Assembly: GCA_021307315.1 (NCBI GenBank)
Contig: JAJSPD010000059.1
Coordinates: forward strand, 1 to 64,000
Direction of reading: 5' to 3'
Length of the DNA stretch: 64,000 nt
DNA from: Bisporella sp. PMI_857
Lineage: Eukaryota; Ascomycota; Leotiomycetes; Helotiales; Helotiaceae
Shown here in pieces: positions 9,555 through 19,995 of the stretch. The translations under genes and the position numbers were made by a program. Numbering within the stretch: the stretch's first letter is position 1; every line of letters begins with the position of its first letter. The notes under the pieces are model-generated. The model searched no databases. It saw nothing but the letters and a program-made list of their open reading frames with translations, and was not told where the DNA came from.

Positions 9555-12419
9555 TAGAAAGATCCTATGTTTTTCAAGCTATTATAACTGAGTTAAACAT
9601 TCGATATTGCTTAGTAATAACTCCTATATTATTAGTGGCATAAGCAAAAGCCCAAATTCCTAAACCTTACATGGATTCGTATCATGAACCACACTAGTGA
9701 TATTACTGTATATCATATAAAAGAACGCTATTCTAAATTCAGACCAAAGTGTGGCGTTCTTGGTAGCCAAATCAACTGCTGTTCAAGGCTTGCGACGACT
9801 CTCACCTCCTCCACGCGGTGCCAGCTGGAAACTTATTCCTTTGAATTAGGGCTAAGAAGAGTCACGATTCGATGCCGGATCTATTGATTGATTTGCCTCG
9901 CCGGCGACGGTTCGATCGAAGTTATTGATGCCAACTCTTAATCCGACAAGAGAAGAATTCTTTACGATACAACCCTCTACTTTCGACCTCCACTTTACAT
10001 AGCCAGAATCGGTTCACATATATACCCACGACCGGAGGAAAGGCTGAGCGGAGATATGTAAAGGGGAACAAGGCAGGTTATGGTTTTATTATAAGGAAGG
10101 GGACTTTTGCGGGTTAATGACGACAAGAAGAGACCTCCTTTCGCCGAATTGCCGAATACTAGCAGACATTCGTATCGATCAACCAAATACAAAGGAAGGG
10201 GCCTGAGATAGGGGACCCGAGGCGATTCTATCTGTCTAGAAACCTTCCGGGCAAGCAAATTGTACTTTGTAGGTGAGACCTGGAGAGATTGCTTTTCCTG
10301 AGGCTTTGAAGGGATCTCTTGGCCAAGGAATCAAGCACAAGGTACAAGGAAATTTTCACATACACGTAGGAGCAGGGGGAATTTAGCTAGTTTCTCCTCC
10401 TAAAGAATTGGCTTTGTAGTTTAGTCTACCGTCTTATATAGTTTATCAACTCGGAAAGGACGTTAAACCCACCAAAAAAAAACAAAAAAAAAAAACTGCT
10501 GTTCAACCTCGTATAGGCAAAGTTCGACGACGCGGATGGGGCTTTGGCCGGACAGCCAAAAATGGCATTGCGATAGGAGGTATTATAACGGGAGGGGGAA
10601 ATGGTGGTTGCGACACAGGGCAAAAATAGGCCACTTTTTGCTCCTCTTGAAAAGGGTATGTGCTCGGAGTATGTCGGGAAGGCGGAATTTTTCGGCAAGC
10701 TTGCAGCCCACCAGCCACAAGCTGTGAGAGCCACATAATATTTACATTTTACGGAGATTACTGTAAATCCTACCTCTGTAGATTGATTGATTGATTGATT
10801 GATTTGATTCGTGCTGTATGAGTCGGTGACTATGTAACACTACTAGGTCCTCCTGCCTAGGGGCCTCAAGTACCTAATCCTCAGATAGTATACCCTTTCC
10901 CAGCCTATTTCTCCAGCTCTCTATCAACAGCACAGTGCCCAAATAAACAGTTATTCGACGCAGTACTTAGTAGGTAATTGGCCCTTGTTTCTACATCGCT
11001 ACACTGACCAAACGCTAGCTTGGTGTGTACTGCCCTGTCAGGAAAAATAACTCTAAAAACCACTCAACACGAAATCAAGCAAGGCCACTCGGTGTTTATT
11101 TTATGCTTTCTGGCTCTTTTTCTGCCCAGCTATCCTTTTTATGTTTTTCAAGTCTTTTTTTCGACCGAAGTCGAGTTCTGCGAGCAAAAGTCATAATGCT
11201 ACAATAGCTGTTGTCAACAAAAAAGAATAAAGCTTCGAAAATAAGATTGCTTCTGACCTAGCTTTCTAGTACTGCAAAGAGCGTTGGGGATGCTGTAAGC
11301 TTATTAAAAAGAAAGCTCTCCGTTGCCAGTAAAGGTGCGATTTGAAGAAACGACGCCGAAAGTCTACTCGCTGAAAGAATGTCGAAGAAAGGAAGATTCG
11401 TACTTTGCTAGCAAGCTTCCACGTAGCTTGCAATCGTATGCCGGATGTTATAATCGACAAATTATTCGCTTTTCGTCCTATGTATTTCTCCTCCAGTCTT
11501 TTAGTTGTCGTTTTTTGTTGTCGTAAAAATGTCGAAGTTGGGGGTGAAAACTCTGACGTGGCGGTATCGATAGAGTCAGAAAACATCTACCGTAGTTGTA
11601 ATTGACTCAATCTCGGCTCTGCAGACTCCCAGGCACAGTGAAGCAGAGCTTATTATCGTGCAAGGGAGCTGGAGGTTCGTAGAGGGCACCGCATACAGGT
11701 GTTGAGTCTTCGCCCTCCAATCCTACCTCTGTAGCTGAGCAGGGATCCTTAATCGCCTGATTGGAGGTACCGAAACATGTAGCGATATCGCATGACATAG
11801 AGTGCCCCGGGCCGCCACACGCCTAAGAATAACTTCTCGGTATTATAGAGAGACTAGGAAATCCAGATCTGATCGTTCGATGATTTTGAAAAGATACAAA
11901 AAGCTTAGTAGTGGTGCTACGGGTCAAGGGGACACATTATACTATAAAGGAGGTTCTTAGTAAGTCGGGCGGGGGGGCGGCGACGAGATTATAATTTTCG
12001 GAGCTACGGGGTTAGAAGTATCCGGGACTAGCATAAAAACATAACTAATATTAAAGTAGAAGAAATTTTAAAGCGCTTATAGTATTAGCGCTGCTTGAAT
12101 TCAAAGTACCTATGGTTTGTCTCGCTACGGCGTGCGTCTCGCTACACAGGGACAGACGTTAAGCCAGAAAATTAAAATTCCAGTAGATTTTGTGTCACCA
12201 ATTGCGAGCCCGGGAACCTCCTGAGTCTTCTAGTAAGGCCAAAGCAAGAATATCATAAAGTTTGGTTGTATTCTAGGAGACCAGCATAAGTCGTACTTTG
12301 TGAACTTTGCATGCCATTGCCCTCTTCCTCTAGAATTCTTCAGAAAGTTACAGAAAAACGTTCCATGGTCGCAGTGCATTAAGATGAAACCTTGCTAGAT
12401 GCAATATCAGCTCTTGCCA
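9555..12419. other. Long gene-poor stretch
   Basis: I see no convincing gene. It holds an A-rich tract with short A-runs (about 10472-10496) and scattered short open frames without recognisable domains. One minus-strand frame at 11607-11798 is open but has no family match that I recognise. Confidence 0.4.
10781..10804. repeat. (GATT)6 microsatellite
   Basis: Six uninterrupted copies of GATT, followed by an imperfect unit. Simple tetranucleotide repeat in non-coding sequence. Confidence 0.9.
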
Positions 12420-13341
12420 AATAGGTGTTGTATTTTCCCGTGCCAGCCATACCACTCAGCCAGAATATAGGTTTGCCTTCCTTATCCTTTACCTATTCTT
12501 TTATGCGATGCAGTAACTCGGTGCGAGTATTCGGGAGGCATCTTGCATTATGTTCTTCCATATAGGAGTCAAAAGACGCTCTTTTCGCGATTGGTGGGTT
12601 AACCAGCTTATCATCCCTAATCTCTTTCAAGAGTTGATTCAGCGCCTTCTGCCGCCCTTCGCCGTAGATAAGCGGCATATGGATGTTGAAAATGCCTAGT
12701 AGAGAGTATGCTGCATCTTCTTCGTGTTTGGTCTGGCGATCCCCTACCCATGACATTCGCTCAATCGCACTAAATTGAGATAAAGGGCTTCCTCGAATGG
12801 ATTGAACGGCGATTCCGGTTATCTCGCGGAGAGTTTGTTCTAGTGATCGTTTATCACCAAGCCGCTTTCCCTCCGTGGAGGAGAATTCAACCGATGTCGG
12901 AGCGATAAGCTCTTGAAGTGTCCAGCCACGAGCGAACCATCTACTTTTCTTAAATGCCGGTTTCCACCTCCGGGAGAATTCATCGTCTTCCACGGAGCCG
13001 CTGAGCGAGACGTCCAATAAAAACACGTAGCATCTAGCCGCATCTTGGTACCAGCAAAACATGGAGTTGATGGCCTCTGAAAGCTCTGTGCTGCTTGACT
13101 TATCGATGCAGCAGGTGCCCACCCAGAAGAACTGCAATCCGTCCTTCGCAGCTTGTTTTCCGCAGAAGACAAGCTTGCGATAACCCGTCTTGTTCTTGCC
13201 CGCACCTTCCGTCAAGTCTTTAAAGGTAACTTTTTCGTCATCCGCTCCCCATGTATGCGAAAGAATTGCATATTGCAGAATGTGTCTGCCCAAATATTCG
13301 ACCAGGCTGAAGCAGTTATCTTCAAGCTGCAAAAGACGCAT
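12420..13341 (-). pseudogene. Broken HET-NACHT NLR (HET domain plus start of P-loop)
   Basis: ATG at 13341. The HET domain of NLR type is well kept: YAILSHTWGADDEKVTFKDL, GYRKL, QFFWVGTCCIDKSSSTEL, AINSMFCWYQDAARCYVFL, WFARGWTLQELIAP, ERMSWVGDRQTKHEEDAAYS and LLGIFNIHMPLIYGEG. After LLHRIKE a TAG sits where a Trp is expected. The same frame then reads IFWLSGMAGTGK, the Walker A motif of a NACHT NTPase, after which the frame is lost within a few codons. Intact relatives continue with NACHT and WD40, ANK or TPR repeats. In the HET core WVGTCC replaces the usual WVDTCC. HET-NACHT proteins act as NLR-type triggers of incompatibility; this one is truncated and probably silent. Confidence 0.85.
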
Positions 13342-13860
13342 GAAGAGACGACTGTCAGTGAGCGCTAGAAAACAAAATTATTGGAACAGACATAGCAAGG
13401 TGTGCGCGGGTCGGGCAGTCAAAGAACCGCAATTGTGCTGGCTGGCAAGTTTATGGAAGAAAACTAACAGGATCTGTTCTGGAATGGATAGTTGGGCAGG
13501 CAGCAGCGACGTGCCTGGGCTTCAGCGACTTAATATCACGTAGCCGGATAAGAGCGTGTAATGAGCAACACCATGCAATGATGAAATGGTTTTAACAGTT
13601 GATATCGCTCTGGACGTAGGGCTGTGAGGTGGCGAATCCTGTAGCTGTTTTCAGAGGAGTTGAGTTGGTTGACCAAAGGCAAGTAGGCCAAAAGGTCAAG
13701 TTAGATCGCAAGTCTGGCACAAATGCGACAATGCGAATTAATTTTCTAAGCAAGAGAGGTTCTAATTATTTAAGAGTAGCAATAGTACACAACCTATATA
13801 GAAATATAGTAAATATCGACGTATACACAGGGTTTGAGTTACCCAAAGTCAAAGTACCTA

Positions 13861-14192
13861 CAGTCAAACTTGTTTATATCGGAACTCTTTATATCGGAAA
13901 CCTCTATATATCGGAAAGAAGGCCTGGAACGCTCGATTTTTGGCTATGTATATCGGAATCCTTTTTATATCGTGATCGGAATGGATCTACTAAAAATTTG
14001 TTAGGTTCCGATATAAAAAGCGAAGGAATTTTGCTTAATAATACAAATTATGCACTAACACGTGATATGTTTTGACGCTTTGTGTAATTTTTATACATTT
14101 ATACTTACTTTTGCAACTTAATATACCGGAAACCTCTATATATTGGAATGAAGGTGTGGAACCGATGATTCCGATATAAACAGGGTTGACCG
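13861..14192. mobile_element. 332-bp MITE with TA duplication and iterated TATATCGGAA motif
   Basis: Left end CAGTCAAACTTGTTTATATCGGAA and the reverse complement of the right end (CGGTCAACCCTGTTTATATCGGAA) form terminal inverted repeats. TA lies on each side (13859-13860 and 14193-14194). No transposase is inside. The interior repeats TATATCGGAA several times, and a block of about 55 bp (near 13893) recurs near 14121. TA target and CAGT-like ends point to the Tc1/mariner/pogo superfamily. It is a non-autonomous element; the mobilising transposase is not identified. Confidence 0.8.
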
Positions 14193-14634
14193 TATAATTT
14201 TTCTCGGCACGGCGGGCTTCCCGCCACCAAGGGAGGGGCGTTACTTACTGTCCGGGACCATCTATCCTCGTTAAACCAAAGCGAACCTTGTACGTTGGCC
14301 ACTTTGTTTATTTTCGGTGGATTATTCTAGGAGAACTGCATGTTAGTCGAATATGTGATGCTTGCTATCTGACCGCTACAGTACCACTGTGGAATGCAAA
14401 AAGCATTGCGAACCAGCAACACAGTGTGGCTTTCCCGTGGCCCTAGACCCTTTGTGGAAAGTATGAGGCTGGGCATTGCCCCGCACCAGAAAGGTCAAAC
14501 CATCCAGTAGATAGGTCAAGGAGCGTGAAATCAACAGCTTACATAGCATTCACCACAGCCCTGCACCCGCTAATTCTCACATCACACGCTGAATTCGGAC
14601 GTTGACCATCTTCCTTACGAGTCACCTATGCACC

Positions 14635-15033
14635 ATGCCTCATCTCGCTCACATCTCCCTAGTCATCCGCGACTACGATGAGGCTCTCGCCTTCTACGTC
14701 GACAAGCTCGGCTTCACCCTGGTCGAAGATAAGCAGGAGCCCAACAAGCGCTGGGTCACCATCCGCCCTCCTGGTGCGTCGCCAGACGCGACAACCATAC
14801 TGCTCGCCCGTGCTTCGACGCCGGAGCAGCTAGCCGTCGTGGGAGGTCAGACTGGTGGGCGAGTGTTTTTATTTCTCGAGACGGATGATTTCCAGAGGGA
14901 TTATGATCGGTTTACCAGGAACGGGGTCGAGTGGGTAAGGCCACCAACAGCGATGGATTATGGGACCGTTGCTGTGTTTAAGGACTTGTACGGCAACCAG
15001 TGGGACTTGATTGAGCGAGAAAAAAAGTCTTGA
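14635..15033 (+). CDS. VOC/glyoxalase-bleomycin resistance family protein, 132 aa
   Basis: Single-exon gene; ATG at 14635 gives MPHLAHISLVIRDYDEALAF, the standard start of a VOC domain. The first beta-alpha-beta unit has YVDKLGFTLVEDKQ. The second has GRVFLFLETDDFQRDYDRF, and the C-terminus ends GTVAVFKDLYGNQWDLIE, with a Glu of the metal-binding type. Length fits a one-domain VOC protein of two paired modules. Family members bind a divalent metal and act as glyoxalases, dioxygenases, isomerases or binding proteins, so the substrate cannot be named. No link to its HET or transposon neighbours is evident. It looks intact and is relatively GC-rich. Confidence 0.88.
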   Translation: MPHLAHISLVIRDYDEALAFYVDKLGFTLVEDKQEPNKRWVTIRPPGASPDATTILLARASTPEQLAVVGGQTGGRVFLFLETDDFQRDYDRFTRNGVEWVRPPTAMDYGTVAVFKDLYGNQWDLIEREKKS

Positions 15034-16054
15034 TCGAGATCATACGATACAATTCTAAAATTCAAGGGCCTATCATTGGCTCGTCGCTAAAACTTTGGCG
15101 ATGCTAAAACCAGTAGTCAGACTCCTCCCTCTATAACTCTTAAGGCTCTTGAGTGCATAGCCAATTGTCGCAATCGCCTCGATACTCTTCCCATTTTCTC
15201 CCACCCAATTATAGAGGATGCCAAATCTGGAGTCGGCACCTGCACAGACCCGACGTAGAGCCAAAAACGGAGGCAGCCAGTTTGGATTAGTTGTTTTGCA
15301 CGTGCTGCGTACACACTCTATTTCTAAGAGCCCAGTTCCGGATTACCTCCGCAGCATTACAAATCAGGGCATTATTAAGCAGTGATGTTTGGAGGCGCCA
15401 TTTCGGAGCCCTCTGTAAATACGCCCCCTAATCTAATGCATTAATACTTTTTACCCCAGAGAAGAAACCACATTTTATATAGGCACCTAAAGTAACCCTT
15501 AAGATCCAAAGCTGGCTCACTTTCGGCTTCGTCTAGTTTGGAATGTTGCTTGATCGAAGGATTCACTAACCAAAGGATTAAAGGCTATCACTCTATATCT
15601 CTGAAAATGTGCGGTGAGAGGAAGTAAGGCTACAAGTTAAGATCCAAGGGAACCTGAGGTCATTTACGGATGTTGGAAGATTTGAAAATAGATATAACTA
15701 TAAGCATCAAAAAGGATATAGTATCGGCACAGACTCATCTAAATACAAGTAGCCTGATTAAAGAAATACACAGTCGTTTCTTCTTGAAAATTGGCAATTT
15801 GTCACAGTATAAAGCGCAATAGTACTTCAGCAAACAGAGAGTCCTCTTTTGCAACGCAATTCATTTACGATGTCTAGATATCATCGGCGGCGCCATCAGC
15901 GCGTCTTAACCTGAGATTTGCTTTCGTTCACCTAAATCGTGTGTTAATATATTCTCAAAATCAGCAAGGGCTGATTACACTAACTCGTATTTAAAATGCC
16001 AAAAAAGAACAAACCACGCTTCTCACGTACACAGGTTATGCCGATGCTAATATA
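15034..16054. other. Gene-free stretch
   Basis: AT-rich sequence with no open frame I can support and no repeat shared with the rest of the window. Confidence 0.4.
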
Positions 16055-16442
16055 CTATCCCCCCCCCCCCCCCCTTTAATAATCAGTACTTCCCAGGGTC
16101 AATACAAGGGTATGAACTAGGGCACGTGCGAGGGAGCGTACAAGGGGCTATAGCCAATAGGAATCAAGGATTCGGAGGATCGAGAGAAAAGGATAGATTC
16201 TAGTATTTTGTAGGCCCTCCACCAGCATCAATTACAGCCTGGCAACGCCTCCACCATCTACAAACCTCTTAATATAATCCTCTGGTACGGCCTCCTATGC
16301 ACTTCAAATTATATGTCGAAGTCGATCAAGAGGAAGTTTGCTGGCAGCGTAATAAGCTTCGTAATAGTTATTTTGTATCCAATTCTTCATCCAGTTCTAA
16401 ACGTGCTCGATAAGATTCAGATCAAGAAAATAAGGTAGCTAT

Positions 16443-16663
16443 TGTCACGGCCCTGACTCTTTAGACGGAGCTCAGCACCGGACATCCTAAAGCTCGCTTA
16501 TACTGGCCTCCGGCCAGCTTCCTGTATATAGAGCGCTGCTTTCCTTCCCTTCTTCTGTCTGTAGCTTGTTCTCTTAGTTATAGCAATTGATAGTTGTTCA
16601 CACCTTTGAGTCCTTCTACCTGGATCTACGGATCGAGATCCCTGTTCAGCTTGAGTTGTTACA
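16443..16663 (+). repeat. Solo LTR (family B) inside the outer Tc1 transposase
   Basis: Starts TGTCACGGCCCTG and ends GAGTTGTTACA. A perfect 5-bp target duplication GCTAT lies on both sides (16438-16442 and 16664-16668), so a full retrotransposon inserted here and was later reduced to one LTR by recombination. Confidence 0.92.
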
Positions 16664-17372
16664 GCTATAGCAATAGCTTGATTCCTTGTCGTAATAGTGC
16701 GTTTCTGTGTATGCAGATCGATGGCAAAAAGCGTTATCTTGTTGAAAAGTAAGCTTTGAGTGTTCTACTACAAAAGCTTCAATACCAGGCAAAATATATC
16801 GATCGTAGCGTTCTGAATTCATTGATTCCCAATCTTTTTCCCAAAATACAGCTGGCCCTTTTTTCCTTTGATATATAGTGCCGTGAAACATCCAAGCAGG
16901 AGCTCTGCTGTATTTGTGTTGTAGATTTGTTGCGTCGAATCGATCAGAGCCGTCTTTTTGCACTGTAACAAAAAAAGTCGTATAAGCTCTTTCTATAGCC
17001 TAAACTTCGTTTGAAAGCAAAATATTCATCACTTCTTCTTTTGTTTTTTGAAAGCCGATAATTGCAAAATCTTTTCACAAATCCCAAACGTCTGGATTAT
17101 CCGAAAACTCTTTTTTGATTACTGATCGGCGACAGTAACGAAGTCGTTTTATAACTATAGTTACAGCTTTAACCCCAAAGCTATTCAAGCTTGGTTCATG
17201 ACTTAGAAGTCGAAAAAGCTTTTTCCAAGCAATACGTTTGTGCGAAAGTGATCTTTCTATCTATTCTTGTAGTTGAATTCATTGTGGTGTTTTAATCAAA
17301 GGTAGTCGGCCGCACTTCGATTGTTTTGGAGTAAAAAGATGACTTCGAGCATATAACACCTGGCTTCGAGTA

Positions 17373-18715
17373 CAGTACCGTCGACTAAGTTTGCACTGAC
17401 CACCAAAATTATTATATAGGCCACAACTTCGGCCGACAACCACGTTTTAATTACTTAACCGATTTAGATTAAAATTGAAGCTATTGATACAGTTTTACTC
17501 GTCTTTTCTATTGATCCACTCCACGTGACAATTAGTATTTCGTGTGCCATCCCTTTGCCTTAATCACTGCTTCTACTCTATATGGCATACTGTCGGCGCA
17601 CTGCTCAAATAATCTGTCAGGCAAGGCATTCCAGCCTTCAATTAGGGCCTCTTCTAAGGCCTGTTGGGCCGCCTCGCTGTTGCCTATGTTGTTAAGCTCA
17701 GGGTAGTGCTTTAGCACCCACGCTTTAAGGTGCCACCAGATGTGCTCGATCGGGTTCAGATCAGGAGAAACAGCTGGGTGTGCTGCTAGTGGTATACCTA
17801 TATCGTTGAACCACTGAGTCACTGTCCTGGCGGTATGGATAGAAGCATTATCCTGCATAAAAATAAGACCCGGCTGCCAGCACCTAGGCAGCTGGTCGTC
17901 CAGCACTTCGATATAAGAGCGTGCTGAGTAGCCATGCTTTTTAGATTCGAAGTCTCGGTCCATTATATAAAGATCTGACCGGTAGACCTTGCCATCTACG
18001 AACCAAAAGCAGCCCCAGACCATAGCAGATAAGTCTTTTGACTTCTTATAAGTTTCGACAAACTCTGGCTTCCACTTATCGTCCTTAACCGTCCGGAATA
18101 CCCAGACTTGTGCCCCGCCTTTGCCCCGCTCTGCAGAGCACTCATCAGACCACATATATTGCCGCCATTGTTCGAGAGTCCAGTCTTTCCTAGCTACTGC
18201 CCAGGCAAGTCTAGCACGCGCATGAGCTTCTGTAAGCTCCGGCCGACCTCTAGCCCTCCAATTGAGTATGCCCGAAGGCTCTAGCATCTTTTTCAGCGTA
18301 TCTTTATGCCATAGGAACCCTCCTCGATCTTTCACTTGCTGCCACGTATCTTTTGGGTGTACTCGGCAGTATCGTACAAGCTTTCGAACGTCTCGATCGG
18401 TATATGTTATTTTCGGGCCGCTGCGCGGAAGGGTCTCGCCGTTGGTGCGTAATAAAGATCTTCGTCGTGTAGTTGCGACAGTCTCGGGCGGGTGATTAAG
18501 CACCCTTGCTACTTCGATAGGTTTATGCCCCATTTTTAGGGCTCCCATAATCTCTCCGCGTTCATAAGAAGTCAATTGGGTATTTCTCTTTCTATTGCCA
18601 GAGATCTGGCCCAAAGGTATACGTAGTTGGTTCATAATTAAAAAAATTAAAAAAGGTGGTGCTGGAGGTTACGCGAATTTTCGTGTTTTCGGTTCAAACT
18701 TAGTCGCTAGTACTG
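17373..18715 (-). mobile_element. Inner Tc1-type transposon, 1343 bp, apparently complete
   Basis: Terminal inverted repeats start CAGTAC and share CGACTAAGTTTG (left from 17373; right, reverse complement, from 18715). TA duplication at 17371-17372 and 18716-18717. It encodes one intact transposase and sits inside the transposase gene of the outer element. Confidence 0.88.
17532..18635 (-). CDS. Tc1/mariner transposase (DD34E), 367 aa, intact
   Basis: Cut-and-paste transposase of the inner element. ATG at 18635. The N-terminal third holds two helix-turn-helix units (SYERGEIMGALKMGHKPIEV from residue 23; TYTDRDVRKLVRYC from about 77), which bind the terminal repeats. The DDE nuclease has Asp164 (MWSDE), Asp262 (MQDNASIHTA) and Glu297 (SPDLNPIEHIWWHLK). 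Thirty-four residues separate the last two, giving the DD34E spacing of Tc1-type enzymes. No stop or frameshift, and length is normal for the family, so the element may still be or recently have been active, unlike its host transposon. Confidence 0.93.
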   Translation of the reverse strand: MNQLRIPLGQISGNRKRNTQLTSYERGEIMGALKMGHKPIEVARVLNHPPETVATTRRRSLLRTNGETLPRSGPKITYTDRDVRKLVRYCRVHPKDTWQQVKDRGGFLWHKDTLKKMLEPSGILNWRARGRPELTEAHARARLAWAVARKDWTLEQWRQYMWSDECSAERGKGGAQVWVFRTVKDDKWKPEFVETYKKSKDLSAMVWGCFWFVDGKVYRSDLYIMDRDFESKKHGYSARSYIEVLDDQLPRCWQPGLIFMQDNASIHTARTVTQWFNDIGIPLAAHPAVSPDLNPIEHIWWHLKAWVLKHYPELNNIGNSEAAQQALEEALIEGWNALPDRLFEQCADSMPYRVEAVIKAKGWHTKY

Positions 18716-19036
18716 TAACACCAAGCTTTTTCTGTATATCGGCATATACAACTTTGAACCGAAGAGCTGTTTGTATAGCTAGTCTAGTATCTCTGGAGTA
18801 GAAATATTGTCCGTACGTCCAGTTTCCATTGTTGTAGTTGTAATTGTTGTTTTGGTGCAAACAAATCACGGTGTTGAAACCTGTGAGATATTTGATGATT
18901 ACTAAGCAAAAGTCAGCTATATCCTTGATTCCTATTGGCTATAGCCCTTTGTACGCTCCCTCGCACGTACCCTAGTTCAAACCCTTGTATTGACCCTGGG
19001 AAGTACTGATTATTAGGGGGGGGTAGTACTGCCGTC

Positions 19037-19270
19037 TGTCACGGCCCTGGCCTTATCTCGCTTGGACTCCTTGGGGCTCAGCCCTGACACCACAGGGCCT
19101 CGCTTACACTGGCCCCTGGCCAGCCTCCTGTATATAAAGCATTGCTTTCCTTCCCTTCTTCTATCTGTAGCTCGTTCTCTTCGTTATAACAATTGATAGC
19201 CGTTCATACCTTTGAGTCCATCTCCCTGAGATTTACGGACCGAGATCCCTGTTCACCTTGAGTTGCTACA
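19037..19270 (+). repeat. Solo LTR (family B) ten bases beyond the outer Tc1 element
   Basis: TGTCACGGCCCTGG to GAGTTGCTACA, with TATATAAAG near 19130. The flanks (CCGTC on the left, ACTTG on the right) do not match, so no target duplication is visible, unlike the copies at 16443 and 62375. Confidence 0.88.
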
Positions 19271-19586
19271 ACTTGCCCATTTGTTATTATTGCAGTTAAT
19301 TATTCCGCAAATCAGATTCGTAGCCGTAAACATCATTGACACCAAGAGTTACTTTTCCCTCGATTAGAAATATCAACTTCAAGGGAATTGTTCTTACTTA
19401 GACAAGTGGGAAGTGACAAAGCGATAGCAAATAGTACTCCTGGTATGGTCTGGGCGTAGCTTTCGGAGTGTACAAGAACCGCAAACCATATATAGTAAGC
19501 TCCGAAACCGGCTTCGCCAAACACACTCTCACAAAGAGTCGGCCCCACTTTTGTGAGGAAGACAAAGTCTAAGAAGACTCTTCTTC

Positions 19587-19932
19587 CTATACATTAGCCT
19601 GTACGACGTTCTTATCAGTACCTCTAGTAGTATGCTTACAAACGCCCACAGGCTTGTCAGCACTTACTTTATAGCTAGCCTCTTGATCCTCATAACGCTT
19701 CTTATCCTGAGCAGCCTTGGCCACATATGGAGCACGTTGCTCCTCGTTCAAAGCTCTCCATCGGTCTCCGAGGATTTTGCCGACCAGGCCTGTAATCATG
19801 CGGCATCAGCATGGCTCAATTGACTTGGATCGAGGAGCAGGGAGCCATACCGAAGGGGATACCCGGGTTCTCATTACGAACATACTCACGCTGCTCATTT
19901 GCGTAGAACATGTAGGCTGACAAATCAAGCAT
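19587..19932 (-). CDS. Short HMG-box protein (NHP6-like), possibly truncated
   Basis: Exons 19932-19851 and 19789-19587 with a 61-nt intron (GTATGG, CTGAT branch, ACAG). Splicing joins PGIPF to [11 protein letters not shown] and rebuilds an HMG box: [20 protein letters not shown], then [20 protein letters not shown] and [10 protein letters not shown]. About 94 aa. NHP6-type proteins are small non-sequence-specific DNA-bending chromatin proteins. The basic N-terminal arm usual for the family (Lys/Arg-rich, ending NAPKR) is missing. The sequence just before the start, KAPMLD, looks like a degraded version of it. The SIR2-like gene ends only 63 bases upstream, so either there is an exon I cannot see or this is a truncated duplicate. 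Confidence 0.65.
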
Positions 19933-19995
19933 GGGTGCCTTAACATCTAGACAATGTCAGCGTGATGGTTACTGTAGAACTTTGAATAAGTGGGA

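Larger units (their letters stand above)
16260..18869 (-). pseudogene. Transposase of the outer Tc1 element, split by two insertions
   Basis: Read on the minus strand in three pieces. Piece 1 (18869-18718) is the N-terminal helix-turn-helix with RDTRLAIQTALRFKVVYADI. Piece 2 (17370-16669) runs to RAPAWMFHGTIY and LTFQQDNAFCHRS, which carries the second catalytic Asp. Piece 3 (16437 to about 16260) has PYFLDLNLIEHV, with the catalytic Glu. The inner Tc1 element separates pieces 1 and 2; the solo LTR separates 2 and 3. Several in-frame stops are also present. Mobilisation of this element would need transposase from elsewhere. Confidence 0.82.
16055..19026 (-). mobile_element. Outer Tc1-type transposon carrying two later insertions
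   Basis: Inverted terminal repeats of about 110 bp: the left end starts CTATCCCCC and the reverse complement of the right end starts CTACCCCCC. Both continue TAATAATCAGTACTTCCC and GTGCGAGGGAGCGTACAA. TA flanks both ends (16053-16054 and 19027-19028). Subtracting the solo LTR (221 bp plus a 5-bp duplication) and the inner Tc1 element (1343 bp plus TA) leaves about 1400 bp, a normal Tc1 length. A C16 run sits in the left repeat. Confidence 0.88.

Noticed and set aside
13629..14075. 148-codon open frame
   Set aside because: Begins at GTG, and about half of it is the MITE at 13861-14192.
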